From positions 1-23,691 of the forward strand of contig JADFVX010000068.1 of assembly GCA_015222755.1 (NCBI GenBank): a stretch of DNA of 23,691 nucleotides, in the 5' to 3' direction. Both the position numbers and the translations under genes were made by a program. Below the pieces are notes generated by a model. It made no database searches, had not been told where the DNA came from, and was given only the letters and a program-made list of their open reading frames with translations. Shown one piece after another: positions 15,245 to 21,837 of this stretch. The DNA is from Pseudomonadota bacterium. Its GTDB lineage: Bacteria; Desulfobacterota; JADFVX01. How positions within the stretch are numbered: position 1 is the first letter of the stretch; each line of letters opens with the position of its first letter.

Positions 15245-15258
15245 TTTTGCCGGCAAAA
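15245..15258. promoter_or_regulatory. Perfect 14-bp palindrome upstream of bacteriohemerythrin
   Basis: TTTTGCCGGCAAAA is fully symmetrical and lies about 32 nt before the hemerythrin start, in the divergent region shared with the kinase operon. It could be an operator for a dimeric regulator or a small hairpin. No known consensus was recognised. Confidence 0.45.
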
Positions 15259-15290
15259 ATATAAAAATTAATATCAGAGGCAAGTAAGGC

Positions 15291-15689
15291 ATGGGTAGCT
15301 TCAACTGGAGAAAAGAATTCAGTATCGGTGTTGATGAGATGGATAAGCAGCATATGGAACTGGTCAGGATTATTAATGATATACATCAGGCTATAAATGA
15401 AGGGAGGGGCAAGGAGAGGTTGGGCGGTATGCTGGACAGGCTGCTCAAATATACTGATTACCACTTTGCAGCGGAAGAAAAACTGATGAAGAAACATCGA
15501 TATCCCCCTTATGAAGAGCATAAGGGCAAGCACGCAGCCATGAGGAAAAAGGTTTTGTCACTGATCCGGGAAAGTAGTGGCGGCAGGGAGGCAATGATCT
15601 ATTCTGTGCTGGACTTCCTGCAAGGCTGGCTGACAAAGCATATAATGGAAACGGACAGGAAGTACGCAAACTACCTGAATGATAATTAA
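15291..15689 (+). CDS. Bacteriohemerythrin
   Basis: This 132-residue single-domain hemerythrin is a four-helix bundle that binds O2 at a non-heme diiron site. All seven iron ligands are present: H21 (MDKQHMEL), H58 and E62 (TDYHFAAEE), H77 and H81 (YEEHKGKHAAM), H117 and D122 (WLTKHIMETD). The starting pattern FSIGVDEMDKQH is typical. Roles in the family include O2 storage, sensing and delivery to oxygen-using enzymes. It precedes the oleate hydratase gene by only 16 nt, so joint transcription is likely. Its final Asp-Asn and stop codon lie in an AT repeat. It is divergent from the kinase operon across a 153-nt gap that contains a 14-bp palindrome. Confidence 0.95.
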   Translation: MGSFNWRKEFSIGVDEMDKQHMELVRIINDIHQAINEGRGKERLGGMLDRLLKYTDYHFAAEEKLMKKHRYPPYEEHKGKHAAMRKKVLSLIRESSGGREAMIYSVLDFLQGWLTKHIMETDRKYANYLNDN

Positions 15690-15725
15690 TAATTGATAAT
15701 GAAAAATGGGAAAAACATACATTAA
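15680..15725 (+). repeat. AT repeat with IVP-like head fused into the ohyA start
   Basis: GATAATTAATAATTGATAATG is followed by ATGAAAAATGGGAAAAACAT at 15699, nearly the same as the IVP start at 10946. In the IVP frame it reads MKNGKNIH and then stops. The oleate hydratase gene starts at the second ATG (15706) in a different frame, so its first codons appear to be recycled IVP/repeat sequence. Confidence 0.65.
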
Positions 15726-17298
15726 CCGGAGCAAAACAAAGGCCTATCTAGTAGGGGGTGGCATAGCATCACTCGCCGCTGCCGTTTACCTGATAAAGGA
15801 AGCCCGTCTGCCGGGTAAAAATATACACATCCTGGAGCAGGGGAGCATAAACGGGGGAGCACTTGACGGTTCCGGAGACCCCGATGCAGGCTACCTCATA
15901 CGTGGAGGCAGGATGCATGAGAGGCATTTTGGCTGTACCTGGGACCTTCTTTCAAATATACCTAGCCTGGACAATCCGGACAAATCCGTATGCGATGAGA
16001 CCTTTGAGTTCAGCAAAAAAATAGTCTCCCGCTCTACATCCCGCCTCCTGAAGGACGGGGAGAAGATGGACGTTTCTTCCTACGGCCTTAGCAACACGGA
16101 CAAGGTTGATATCCTGAAGCTCAGGTTCTCCTCAGAAGAGGCCCTGGGTGCAAAAAGGATCGAGGACTGCTTCTCTCCCGATTTCTTCAATACCGTCTTC
16201 TGGCAGCTCTGGAGCACAAGCTTTGCCTTCCAGAGATGGAGCTCTGTTGTGGAAATGCGGCGCTACTTCATACGTTTTATGCACCTGCTGCCCGCTTTCA
16301 ACGAGCTTGGAGGTATCATGCGGACCCTGTACAACCAGTATGATTCCGTCATTTTGCCCACGGAGAGATGGTTGAAGGGGCAGGGCGTGTGTTTTATTAT
16401 GAACAGCCAGGTCACTGATATAGAGTTCGATATAGGTGAGACTGAAAAAAGGGCAAGTGCCATCCGCTACTTAAGTGATGGCAGGGAAGAAACGATCAAG
16501 CTGTCTAAAAATGACTACCTGTTTGTCACACTGGGTTCCATGGTGGAGGGTGCCAGTACAGGAAGCATGTCTTCACCTGCGCCTCTCAATGAGAAATGTA
16601 AGGCAGGGGCATGGGCACTCTGGGAGAATATCGCAAAAAAGGACACCTCCTTCGGCAGACCGGGAACCTTCTGCGATCATACAGGGCTTTCAAAATGGAT
16701 GTCCTTTACCGTGACCATGAAGGACCCGGCATTCTTTGAGCATATGGAGGCCTTTACTGGCAACATCGCCGGAAGCGGCGGTCTGGTGACATTTACAGAT
16801 TCCAACTGGCTGATGTCTGTCGTTTTGGCCCACCAGCCCCACTTCAGAAACCAGCCGGAGGATGTCTATGTTTTCTGGGGGGACGGACTGCTCCCGGACA
16901 GGGAGGGTAACTTCGTAAAAAAGAGGATGTCTGACTGCAGTGGGGAGGAGATACTTGTAGAGTTGTTCTCCCACCTCGAGATAATGGAGAAGATGAGACC
17001 TCTTATGGACAAGACGAAGTGCATCCCTTGCATGATGCCCTTCATAGATGCCCAGTTCCTGCCAAGAATTCCCGGTGACAGGCCTCAGGTCGTCCCGGAA
17101 GGGGCAGCCAATTTTGCCTTTCTCGGTCAGTTTGTCGAAGTGCCTGATGATTGCGTCTTTACCGTCGAGTATTCAGTCAGGACGGCGCAGACGGCCGTTT
17201 TCTCCCTTCTTGCTCTGGATAGGGAGGTCACGCCTGTCTATAATGGAAGCCACGATATCTGCGTCCTTCTAGATGCCTTAAACGCCATAAACAGGTAG
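15706..17298 (+). CDS. ohyA: Oleate hydratase (10-hydroxystearate-forming, FAD-binding)
   Basis: This 530-residue flavoprotein of the OhyA/MCRA family adds water across the cis-9 double bond of unsaturated fatty acids. The dinucleotide-binding loop is YLVGGGIASLAAAVYLI (about residues 14-30). IRGGRMHERHFGCTWDLLSN follows, with the conserved substrate/FAD loop, and then FWQLWSTSFAFQRWSSVVEM, RTLYNQYDSVILPTERWLKG and FAFLGQFVEVPDDCVFTVEY. FAD is held structurally in this family. The N-terminus before the Rossmann strand is short compared with known enzymes and seems derived from the repeat/IVP head at 15699. It is followed after 3 nt by a secreted hydrolase. Detoxification of membrane-active fatty acids is the usual proposed role. 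Confidence 0.93.
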   Translation: MGKTYINRSKTKAYLVGGGIASLAAAVYLIKEARLPGKNIHILEQGSINGGALDGSGDPDAGYLIRGGRMHERHFGCTWDLLSNIPSLDNPDKSVCDETFEFSKKIVSRSTSRLLKDGEKMDVSSYGLSNTDKVDILKLRFSSEEALGAKRIEDCFSPDFFNTVFWQLWSTSFAFQRWSSVVEMRRYFIRFMHLLPAFNELGGIMRTLYNQYDSVILPTERWLKGQGVCFIMNSQVTDIEFDIGETEKRASAIRYLSDGREETIKLSKNDYLFVTLGSMVEGASTGSMSSPAPLNEKCKAGAWALWENIAKKDTSFGRPGTFCDHTGLSKWMSFTVTMKDPAFFEHMEAFTGNIAGSGGLVTFTDSNWLMSVVLAHQPHFRNQPEDVYVFWGDGLLPDREGNFVKKRMSDCSGEEILVELFSHLEIMEKMRPLMDKTKCIPCMMPFIDAQFLPRIPGDRPQVVPEGAANFAFLGQFVEVPDDCVFTVEYSVRTAQTAVFSLLALDREVTPVYNGSHDICVLLDALNAINR

Positions 17299-17301
17299 CC
17301 T

Positions 17302-18660
17302 ATGATATCACGCCTTGGCTTGCTTATCTTATTGGCTCTGTCACTCTTTATAACAGGATTTAACGGCAAGGTTCTCCGTTACCAGCCTTCCGGGCTCTAT
17401 ACAGAGTTTAATTACAGCGAAGAGCACTCCTATGCCTATTACCGTAAGGACCTCAGAGAAAAGCTGAGCCGCAACTGGCAGGAACTTCTTGAGGCTAAAG
17501 GGGCTAAAACGCCGGCTGAAGTAGAAAGGATAGTTGAGCTGCTTGCTCCTACAGATAAACCACCCCTGAACTGTTCAGTAGTGCCGGACAGGCTGGAGGG
17601 TGGAAGATATAGGCGGGGGGTCTTGCTTATCCACGGCCTATATGATTCCCCCTATGTGATGAAAGACCTGGAAAAGTTTTTCAATGAGAACTGCTTCTAT
17701 ACCCGCTCGATCCTACTCCCCGGACATGGCACACGCCCGGGGGATATGCTTGAGATCAGCTACATAGAATGGATCAAGGCCGTTGATTTTGCTGTGGCGA
17801 GATTTTTAGATGAGGTAGAGGACCTCTATATCGCCGGTTTCTCAACGGGGGCTGCCCTTGCTGTAAGAAAGGCGATAAAAGACCCTGATTCGATCAAGGG
17901 TCTCTTTCTGTTTGCTCCGTCGCTGAAGCTGAGGACTGGCTCTGCCGCTTTGCTGCATCGACTTGGAAAAAAATGGGTGCCCTGGCAGAGATTCGATGAT
18001 GACGATTTCGTAAAGTATGAATCGATTACGCTAAAATCTGTCATTGAGGTCAAGCGGCTGGCAGATGAGGTAAGGGAGGATCTGGAGGGGCAGGCCGATG
18101 GCCTGGCCATACCTGCTATGATCGTGCTGAGTGATAGTGATTATACGATCCCCGCTAAAGAGACGATTCGCCTTTTCGATGAGGGGAGGTTTGGAGAAAA
18201 AAGTCGTATGATAGTCTATCACCGTGGAGACAGGCCTGATTCTCTGCCCGCCCAATGCTATAATCCCGATGCCTCATCCGGCAAGGACTGCCGTAAGCTC
18301 TACTACAACAGCCGCTTCAAGTACGAGATGGCTGATGCGGTCTACCAGATCAGTGACTACTCCCATATGTCCCTGACGCTGCCACCTGATGATGTACACT
18401 ACGGACTGGCCGGGGACTACCGCTACTGCCTACAGTATTTCTTCGGCTGGCAGGATGGCTTAAGGCGGGCCTGTAAAGCTGACGTCCCGGCAAAGGTATG
18501 TCTGGGAGAGCGATCTGCCTTTGGAAGTCAGAAGTATGAGGAGTGTGAAGTCCAGGGGAGGGTTGTGCGCAGGCTGAGCTCCAACCCGCTTTTCAAGGAG
18601 ATGACCGGGCAGATCGGGAACTTCATTGATAAGCTGGGGACACATGTAGATGCCCAGTAA
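17302..18660 (+). CDS. Exported alpha/beta hydrolase (esterase/lipase-like)
   Basis: This 452-residue protein begins with a hydrophobic signal or anchor segment (SRLGLLILLALSLFITGF), so it is likely periplasmic or membrane-anchored. The alpha/beta-hydrolase core shows the oxyanion HG in VLLIHGLYDSPYVM (about residue 111) and the nucleophile elbow GFSTG with S181. The acid is probably D278 or D280 in LSDSDYTIP, and the base H355 in DYSHMSLTLP. Several cysteines in the C-terminal part fit oxidising export. The substrate is unknown; linkage to oleate hydratase (3 nt gap) suggests a lipid ester or a fatty-acid-releasing activity, which is inference. The C-terminal 80 residues after H355 are an extra cysteine-containing region. 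Confidence 0.85.
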   Translation: MISRLGLLILLALSLFITGFNGKVLRYQPSGLYTEFNYSEEHSYAYYRKDLREKLSRNWQELLEAKGAKTPAEVERIVELLAPTDKPPLNCSVVPDRLEGGRYRRGVLLIHGLYDSPYVMKDLEKFFNENCFYTRSILLPGHGTRPGDMLEISYIEWIKAVDFAVARFLDEVEDLYIAGFSTGAALAVRKAIKDPDSIKGLFLFAPSLKLRTGSAALLHRLGKKWVPWQRFDDDDFVKYESITLKSVIEVKRLADEVREDLEGQADGLAIPAMIVLSDSDYTIPAKETIRLFDEGRFGEKSRMIVYHRGDRPDSLPAQCYNPDASSGKDCRKLYYNSRFKYEMADAVYQISDYSHMSLTLPPDDVHYGLAGDYRYCLQYFFGWQDGLRRACKADVPAKVCLGERSAFGSQKYEECEVQGRVVRRLSSNPLFKEMTGQIGNFIDKLGTHVDAQ

Positions 18661-18703
18661 TCAGGTAACACCTTTGGTATATTAAGAAATAAAAAGGGAG
18701 AAT

Positions 18704-19021
18704 ATGGCAGATTCAGAGGTATTACAGCTTGATGGTCTCGTGGCTTATCAGGAGGGTTCAATTGTCAGCAGAACGATAATTAAAAACAAGGCTGGTTCAA
18801 TTACACTTTTTGCCTTTGATAAGGCCCAGGAGATAAGCGAACATAAAGTCCCTTATGATGCAATAGCCCATATCCTTGATGGTGAAGTTGAAATTAGCGT
18901 ATCAGGAAATGCAAAGCGGCTAAGGGCAGGGGATATGATCCTTATGCCTGCCAATGAAACTCATGCGCTAAAGGCGGTAGAACGGTTTAAGATGCTTCTT
19001 ACCATGATCAGGGAGGAATAG
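18704..19021 (+). CDS. Small single-domain cupin
   Basis: This 105-residue beta-barrel protein has a first cupin motif around SEHKVPYDAIAHILDGEVEI (about residues 46-65). The second is around AGDMILMPANETHALKAVE (about 75-93), with His residues placed for metal binding. Single-domain cupins of this size act as small metal-dependent enzymes or sensors; no specific reaction can be assigned. AAAGGGAG lies just before the ATG. It follows the hydrolase gene by 43 nt and may be the last gene of that run. A downstream AT repeat separates it from the SpoIIM gene. Confidence 0.85.
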   Translation: MADSEVLQLDGLVAYQEGSIVSRTIIKNKAGSITLFAFDKAQEISEHKVPYDAIAHILDGEVEISVSGNAKRLRAGDMILMPANETHALKAVERFKMLLTMIREE

Positions 19022-19022
19022 G

Positions 19023-19058
19023 CAGTTAACAATGGATAATTATCAATTGTCAATTACC
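19023..19058. repeat. AATTGATAATT-family repeat
   Basis: CAGTTAACAATGGATAATTA shares its first 19 bases with the repeat at 10914. TATCAATTGTCAATTACC adds the complementary orientation and so makes a short imperfect inverted repeat. Confidence 0.75.
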
Positions 19059-19068
19059 CACACCCATT

Positions 19069-19845
19069 ATGATTTATAAAGAGCAAAAACGTCTATTATA
19101 TAAAGCCTGGATGAGATTGATGACGGCCTTTGCAGTGAGCTTTGCAATAAGTCTTCTTGCAGGCATCGCCTTGATAAATCTGTGCGACCTTAACCCGGAA
19201 AAAATATTCGAAATATCAACAAAGCGAATCTCTATTGCAAGCTCCTTCCTGGATAAAGGTCTGAACCTGGGAATTGATAAGGGTATACTGATATTTGCCT
19301 GGAATTCTCTAAGTTCCTTGGCAATCATATCCTTTGTCTATAGTGCCTCATTGTTAAATCCCCACAAGGTCTCAATCTTCCCCGGACCAATAAGAAAAAT
19401 ATTATGCGGCGAAAAAAGGATGAAGCTCTTATGTTATCTGCCGGGATGTTTAAGGATTGAAGAAGAGTCTGTTCGCAGATTATATGTATGGCTTATGATC
19501 CCTCTACTTGGCATAATACTGCTGGGGGCGGAATGCGGCTTCATAGTTTCAACGGCGGCCTACATAACTGGTTCCTATTTTATAGGCATTGTAGCCTTAA
19601 TGCCCCACGGGATAATAGAAATCCCGGCAATTACCCTGGCAGGGGCGGTGGCTTTTTCGGCCCATATCTTAATAAAGGAAGATGCCCATGCTGAAATGCC
19701 GGGCGCTGTTTTTGATAAAGTCAGAATATACAGGGATGGGATGCCCATAAGAATAATCGCAATATCTGTGACATTTTGCCTGCTTATTGCGGGATTGATC
19801 GAGGCGCACCTCACAGAGCGCATACTTGAAAGCCTCTTGAGTTGA
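19069..19845 (+). CDS. SpoIIM (stage II sporulation protein M) family membrane protein
   Basis: This 258-residue integral membrane protein has about five TM helices. The family signature is clear in the second half: IVALMPHGIIEIPAITLAGA followed by VAFSAHIL, with the conserved P-H-G-x-x-E. An earlier FAWNSLSSLAIISF helix also fits. In Bacillus, SpoIIM helps septal wall remodelling during engulfment. In Gram-negative bacteria the family is widespread with unknown function, so sporulation is not implied. No ribosome site is obvious; an AT repeat occupies the upstream region. The stop codon falls at the edge of the next repeat. Confidence 0.85.
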   Translation: MIYKEQKRLLYKAWMRLMTAFAVSFAISLLAGIALINLCDLNPEKIFEISTKRISIASSFLDKGLNLGIDKGILIFAWNSLSSLAIISFVYSASLLNPHKVSIFPGPIRKILCGEKRMKLLCYLPGCLRIEEESVRRLYVWLMIPLLGIILLGAECGFIVSTAAYITGSYFIGIVALMPHGIIEIPAITLAGAVAFSAHILIKEDAHAEMPGAVFDKVRIYRDGMPIRIIAISVTFCLLIAGLIEAHLTERILESLLS

Positions 19846-19898
19846 CGATCGAAAATGGACAATTGATAATGGACAATTGATAAATGATAATTGATAAA
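19840..19898 (+). repeat. AATTGATAATT-family repeat spanning SpoIIM stop and protease start
   Basis: Four units (GTTGACGATCGAAAATGGAC, AATTGATAATGGAC, AATTGATAAATG, ATAATTGATAAATC) run from the SpoIIM stop codon through the ATG at 19884 assigned to the protease gene. Confidence 0.8.
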
Positions 19899-20813
19899 TC
19901 AAAAAATGTAATTAAAGAAAAGTCGGGCATAAGCACTGAAGATCCAGGAGGCCTGGGTGCAATTGGCCTTGAAGGGGCTGAAAATGGCAAAGTCTTGCCG
20001 GGGCCCACCCGCGTGAAGAGTGAAAAGGCCAAACACTCGAAGCTATATGCAGCCATTGTGTTCGTTGTCGGATTGGCTCTCAAGTTCAAGTGGGTGCTTG
20101 TCTTTGCACTGACAAAGCTAAAAGCCCTCTTCATGGCGCTGAGCTTCCTCAAGTTCGGAGCCGTACTCAAAACGGGCCTCTCCATGATCGTCTGTGTCTG
20201 GGCCTACGCGCTCAACTGGGGCTGGGCCTTTGCCGCAGGCTTTGTGATGCTGATCTTCGTTCACGAGATGGGCCACGCCATCGCCCTCAGGTACTTCGGC
20301 ATTAAATCCGGCGTACCCGTCTTCATACCCTTTGTCGGAGCATTTATCGCCATGAAGGAGCTTCCTCACAACGCGAGGATAGAGGCCTGGACTGGAATCG
20401 CCGGGCCCTTGCTTGGCACTGCCGGGGCCGTGGCCTGCTGGGGCGTCGCCATCTACACGGGGAATATGTTCTGGTACGCCCTGGCCTATACGGGCTTTTT
20501 CCTCAACATCTTCAATCTAATACCCATAAGCCCCCTTGACGGCGGCAGGGCCGTTGCAGCAATATCTCCCAGGATCTGGATATTCGGCTTCATCGGCATC
20601 CTCCTGCTGTTCCTGCAATCCTTCAATCCCATCCTTCTCTTCATCCTCTTTATATCCGGCGGGAAGGTCCTGGCCCAGTGGAGAAAAAATGGGGGGGAAG
20701 ACGAGGCATATTACAGGGTAAGCCCACTTACAAAGATAGTCATATCGGGCGTATATTTCGGTCTCATCGGATTTCTGGCAGTGGGCATGTCGCTGACGCA
20801 CTTTACGCTGTAG
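19884..20813 (+). CDS. Site-2-protease-type M50 metallopeptidase
   Basis: This 309-residue intramembrane zinc protease has the zinc motif HEMGH at residues 127-131 in a TM helix. The third ligand region is NLIPISPLDGGRAVAA at about 211-226. Five or six TM helices surround these, and there is no PDZ domain, as in compact SpoIVFB/S2P-like members. Such enzymes cut transmembrane segments of regulators; the target is unknown. The assigned start lies inside the AT repeat, and residues 7-14 (KNVIKEKS) match the usual first residues of an IVP protein, so the poorly conserved ~40-residue N-terminus may be acquired. A GTG within TRVKSEK (about residue 43) is an alternative start. Confidence 0.88.
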   Translation: MIIDKSKNVIKEKSGISTEDPGGLGAIGLEGAENGKVLPGPTRVKSEKAKHSKLYAAIVFVVGLALKFKWVLVFALTKLKALFMALSFLKFGAVLKTGLSMIVCVWAYALNWGWAFAAGFVMLIFVHEMGHAIALRYFGIKSGVPVFIPFVGAFIAMKELPHNARIEAWTGIAGPLLGTAGAVACWGVAIYTGNMFWYALAYTGFFLNIFNLIPISPLDGGRAVAAISPRIWIFGFIGILLLFLQSFNPILLFILFISGGKVLAQWRKNGGEDEAYYRVSPLTKIVISGVYFGLIGFLAVGMSLTHFTL

Positions 20814-20815
20814 GG

Positions 20816-20853
20816 AATAATTGACAATGGATAATTAGTAAATGATAATTATA
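20816..20853 (+). repeat. AATTGATAATT-family repeat
   Basis: AATAATTGACAATGGATAAT then TAGTAAATGATAATTATAC lies between the protease and VF530 genes. No coding sequence is visible between it and the VF530 start at 20902. Confidence 0.75.
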
Positions 20854-20901
20854 CAAGGAAAAGTTAGAGAATGCCCCTGATTAATATGATAAGGTGAAAA
20901 C

Positions 20902-21099
20902 ATGAACGACCCGCTACACGGCATCACCCTGGAGATGGTCCTTGCCAGGATCGTTGAACATTACGGCTGGGATGAGCTGGGGAAGATGGTAAATATAAGA
21001 TGCTTCAATTATGACCCCAGCATCAAGTCGAGCCTTAAATTCCTGAGAAGAACCCCCTGGGCCAGGAAAAAGGTTGAAAGGATCTATCTGGACATTTAA
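20902..21099 (+). CDS. VF530-family (DUF2132) small DNA-binding protein
   Basis: This 65-residue protein matches the VF530 family along its whole length: MNDPLHGITLEMVLARIVEH, then YGWDELGKMVNIRCF, NYDPSIKSSLKFLRRTPWAR and KKVERIYL. The family name comes from a Vibrio fischeri protein of known structure that is thought to bind DNA; its biological role is unclear. The basic C-terminal helix RRTPWARKKVE is the likely nucleic-acid surface. Parts of two further copies lie downstream (21657-21815 and 22461-22505), so the locus has been duplicated. A TPR gene follows 73 nt later. Confidence 0.9.
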   Translation: MNDPLHGITLEMVLARIVEHYGWDELGKMVNIRCFNYDPSIKSSLKFLRRTPWARKKVERIYLDI

Positions 21100-21172
21100 A
21101 GGGCGAAGCCTTGGGGGAGGGCGCTTAATTGTTTTCCGGCTGAGCTGAGAATCTTTATGAGGAGGTATTGAA

Positions 21173-21643
21173 ATGACAGATAAAGACCAATCAAATAAAG
21201 ACTCTGGAGAGGAAAGGTCAAAAGAATGCCTTAAAAAAGGGCTTGCACATCTCCATAGAGGGGACCCGGGGGAGGCTGTGGAATTTTTCAGTGAAATGCT
21301 TATTGCCAGTAATGAGAGCCCCCTTGCTCTTTCCTGCCTGGGACTTTCAATTGCACGTACCGGAGACGACATGAAGGCGGCGGAGCGCTATTGCAAAAAG
21401 GCCATAGATAAGAACCCCAATGTAGGCGATTTTTACCGGAGCCTGGCAGAGGTCTACAAACTACAGGGAAAGAAGGCAGAGGCCATTGAGACACTTAACA
21501 AGGGCCTGCCTTTTGACAGGGGGAACAAGAAAATCTTCAGTGAAATTAAAAAATTTGGAATACGAAAAGATCCACCGATATCTTTTCTTCCAAGATCACA
21601 TTTTTTAAACAGGATAATCGGCAAGATGCTTTCAGAAAAGTAA
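21173..21643 (+). CDS. TPR-repeat protein, paralogue of the 6061 gene
   Basis: This 156-residue protein follows an AGGAGG site. Residues 1-20 are very polar (MTDKDQSNKDSGEERSKECL). Three TPR-like units then follow: KKGLAHLHRGDPGEAVEFFS, LALSCLGLSIARTGDDMKAA and FYRSLAEVYKLQGKKAEAIE with TLNKGL. The tail IRKDPPISFLPRSHFLNRII is shared with the paralogue at 6061 and with the relic at 4984. TPR folds mediate protein contacts, but no partner is identified. Close spacing behind VF530 suggests co-transcription. The protein is cytoplasmic, as there is no signal sequence. Confidence 0.78.
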   Translation: MTDKDQSNKDSGEERSKECLKKGLAHLHRGDPGEAVEFFSEMLIASNESPLALSCLGLSIARTGDDMKAAERYCKKAIDKNPNVGDFYRSLAEVYKLQGKKAEAIETLNKGLPFDRGNKKIFSEIKKFGIRKDPPISFLPRSHFLNRIIGKMLSEK

Positions 21644-21656
21644 AAAGGGAGTGATT

Positions 21657-21815
21657 CCTTACTCGGATTCTTGAATATTACGGCTGGAATGAACTGGGGA
21701 AGACGGTCAATATAAGATGCTTCAATTATGAGCCCGGCATCAAATCGAGCCTTAAATTTCTGAGAAGAACCCCTGGGCCAGAAAAAAGCTTGAAAAGATC
21801 TATCTGGATATCTAA
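21657..21815 (+). pseudogene. VF530 3' fragment with frameshift
   Basis: It starts at the equivalent of codon 14 of the intact gene and reads LTRILEYYGWNELGKTVNIR, then CFNYEPGIKSSLKFLRRTP. A missing C in the run before GGGCCAG then shifts the frame, and KKLEKIYLDI with its stop is readable only in another frame. The N-terminal ~13 codons are absent, since the fragment directly abuts the end of the TPR gene. It is not functional. Confidence 0.88.
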
Positions 21816-21837
21816 AGACCATTTTATCTACAGCCAC

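Noticed and set aside
19069..20813. Sporulation locus
   Set aside because: SpoIIM and M50 proteases are common in non-sporulating Gram-negatives, and no other sporulation gene is seen.
21790..21837. N-terminal extension of the PagL-like protein from TTG 21790
   Set aside because: This stretch is the 3' end of a VF530 relic read in another frame. The ATG at 21838 begins a proper signal peptide.
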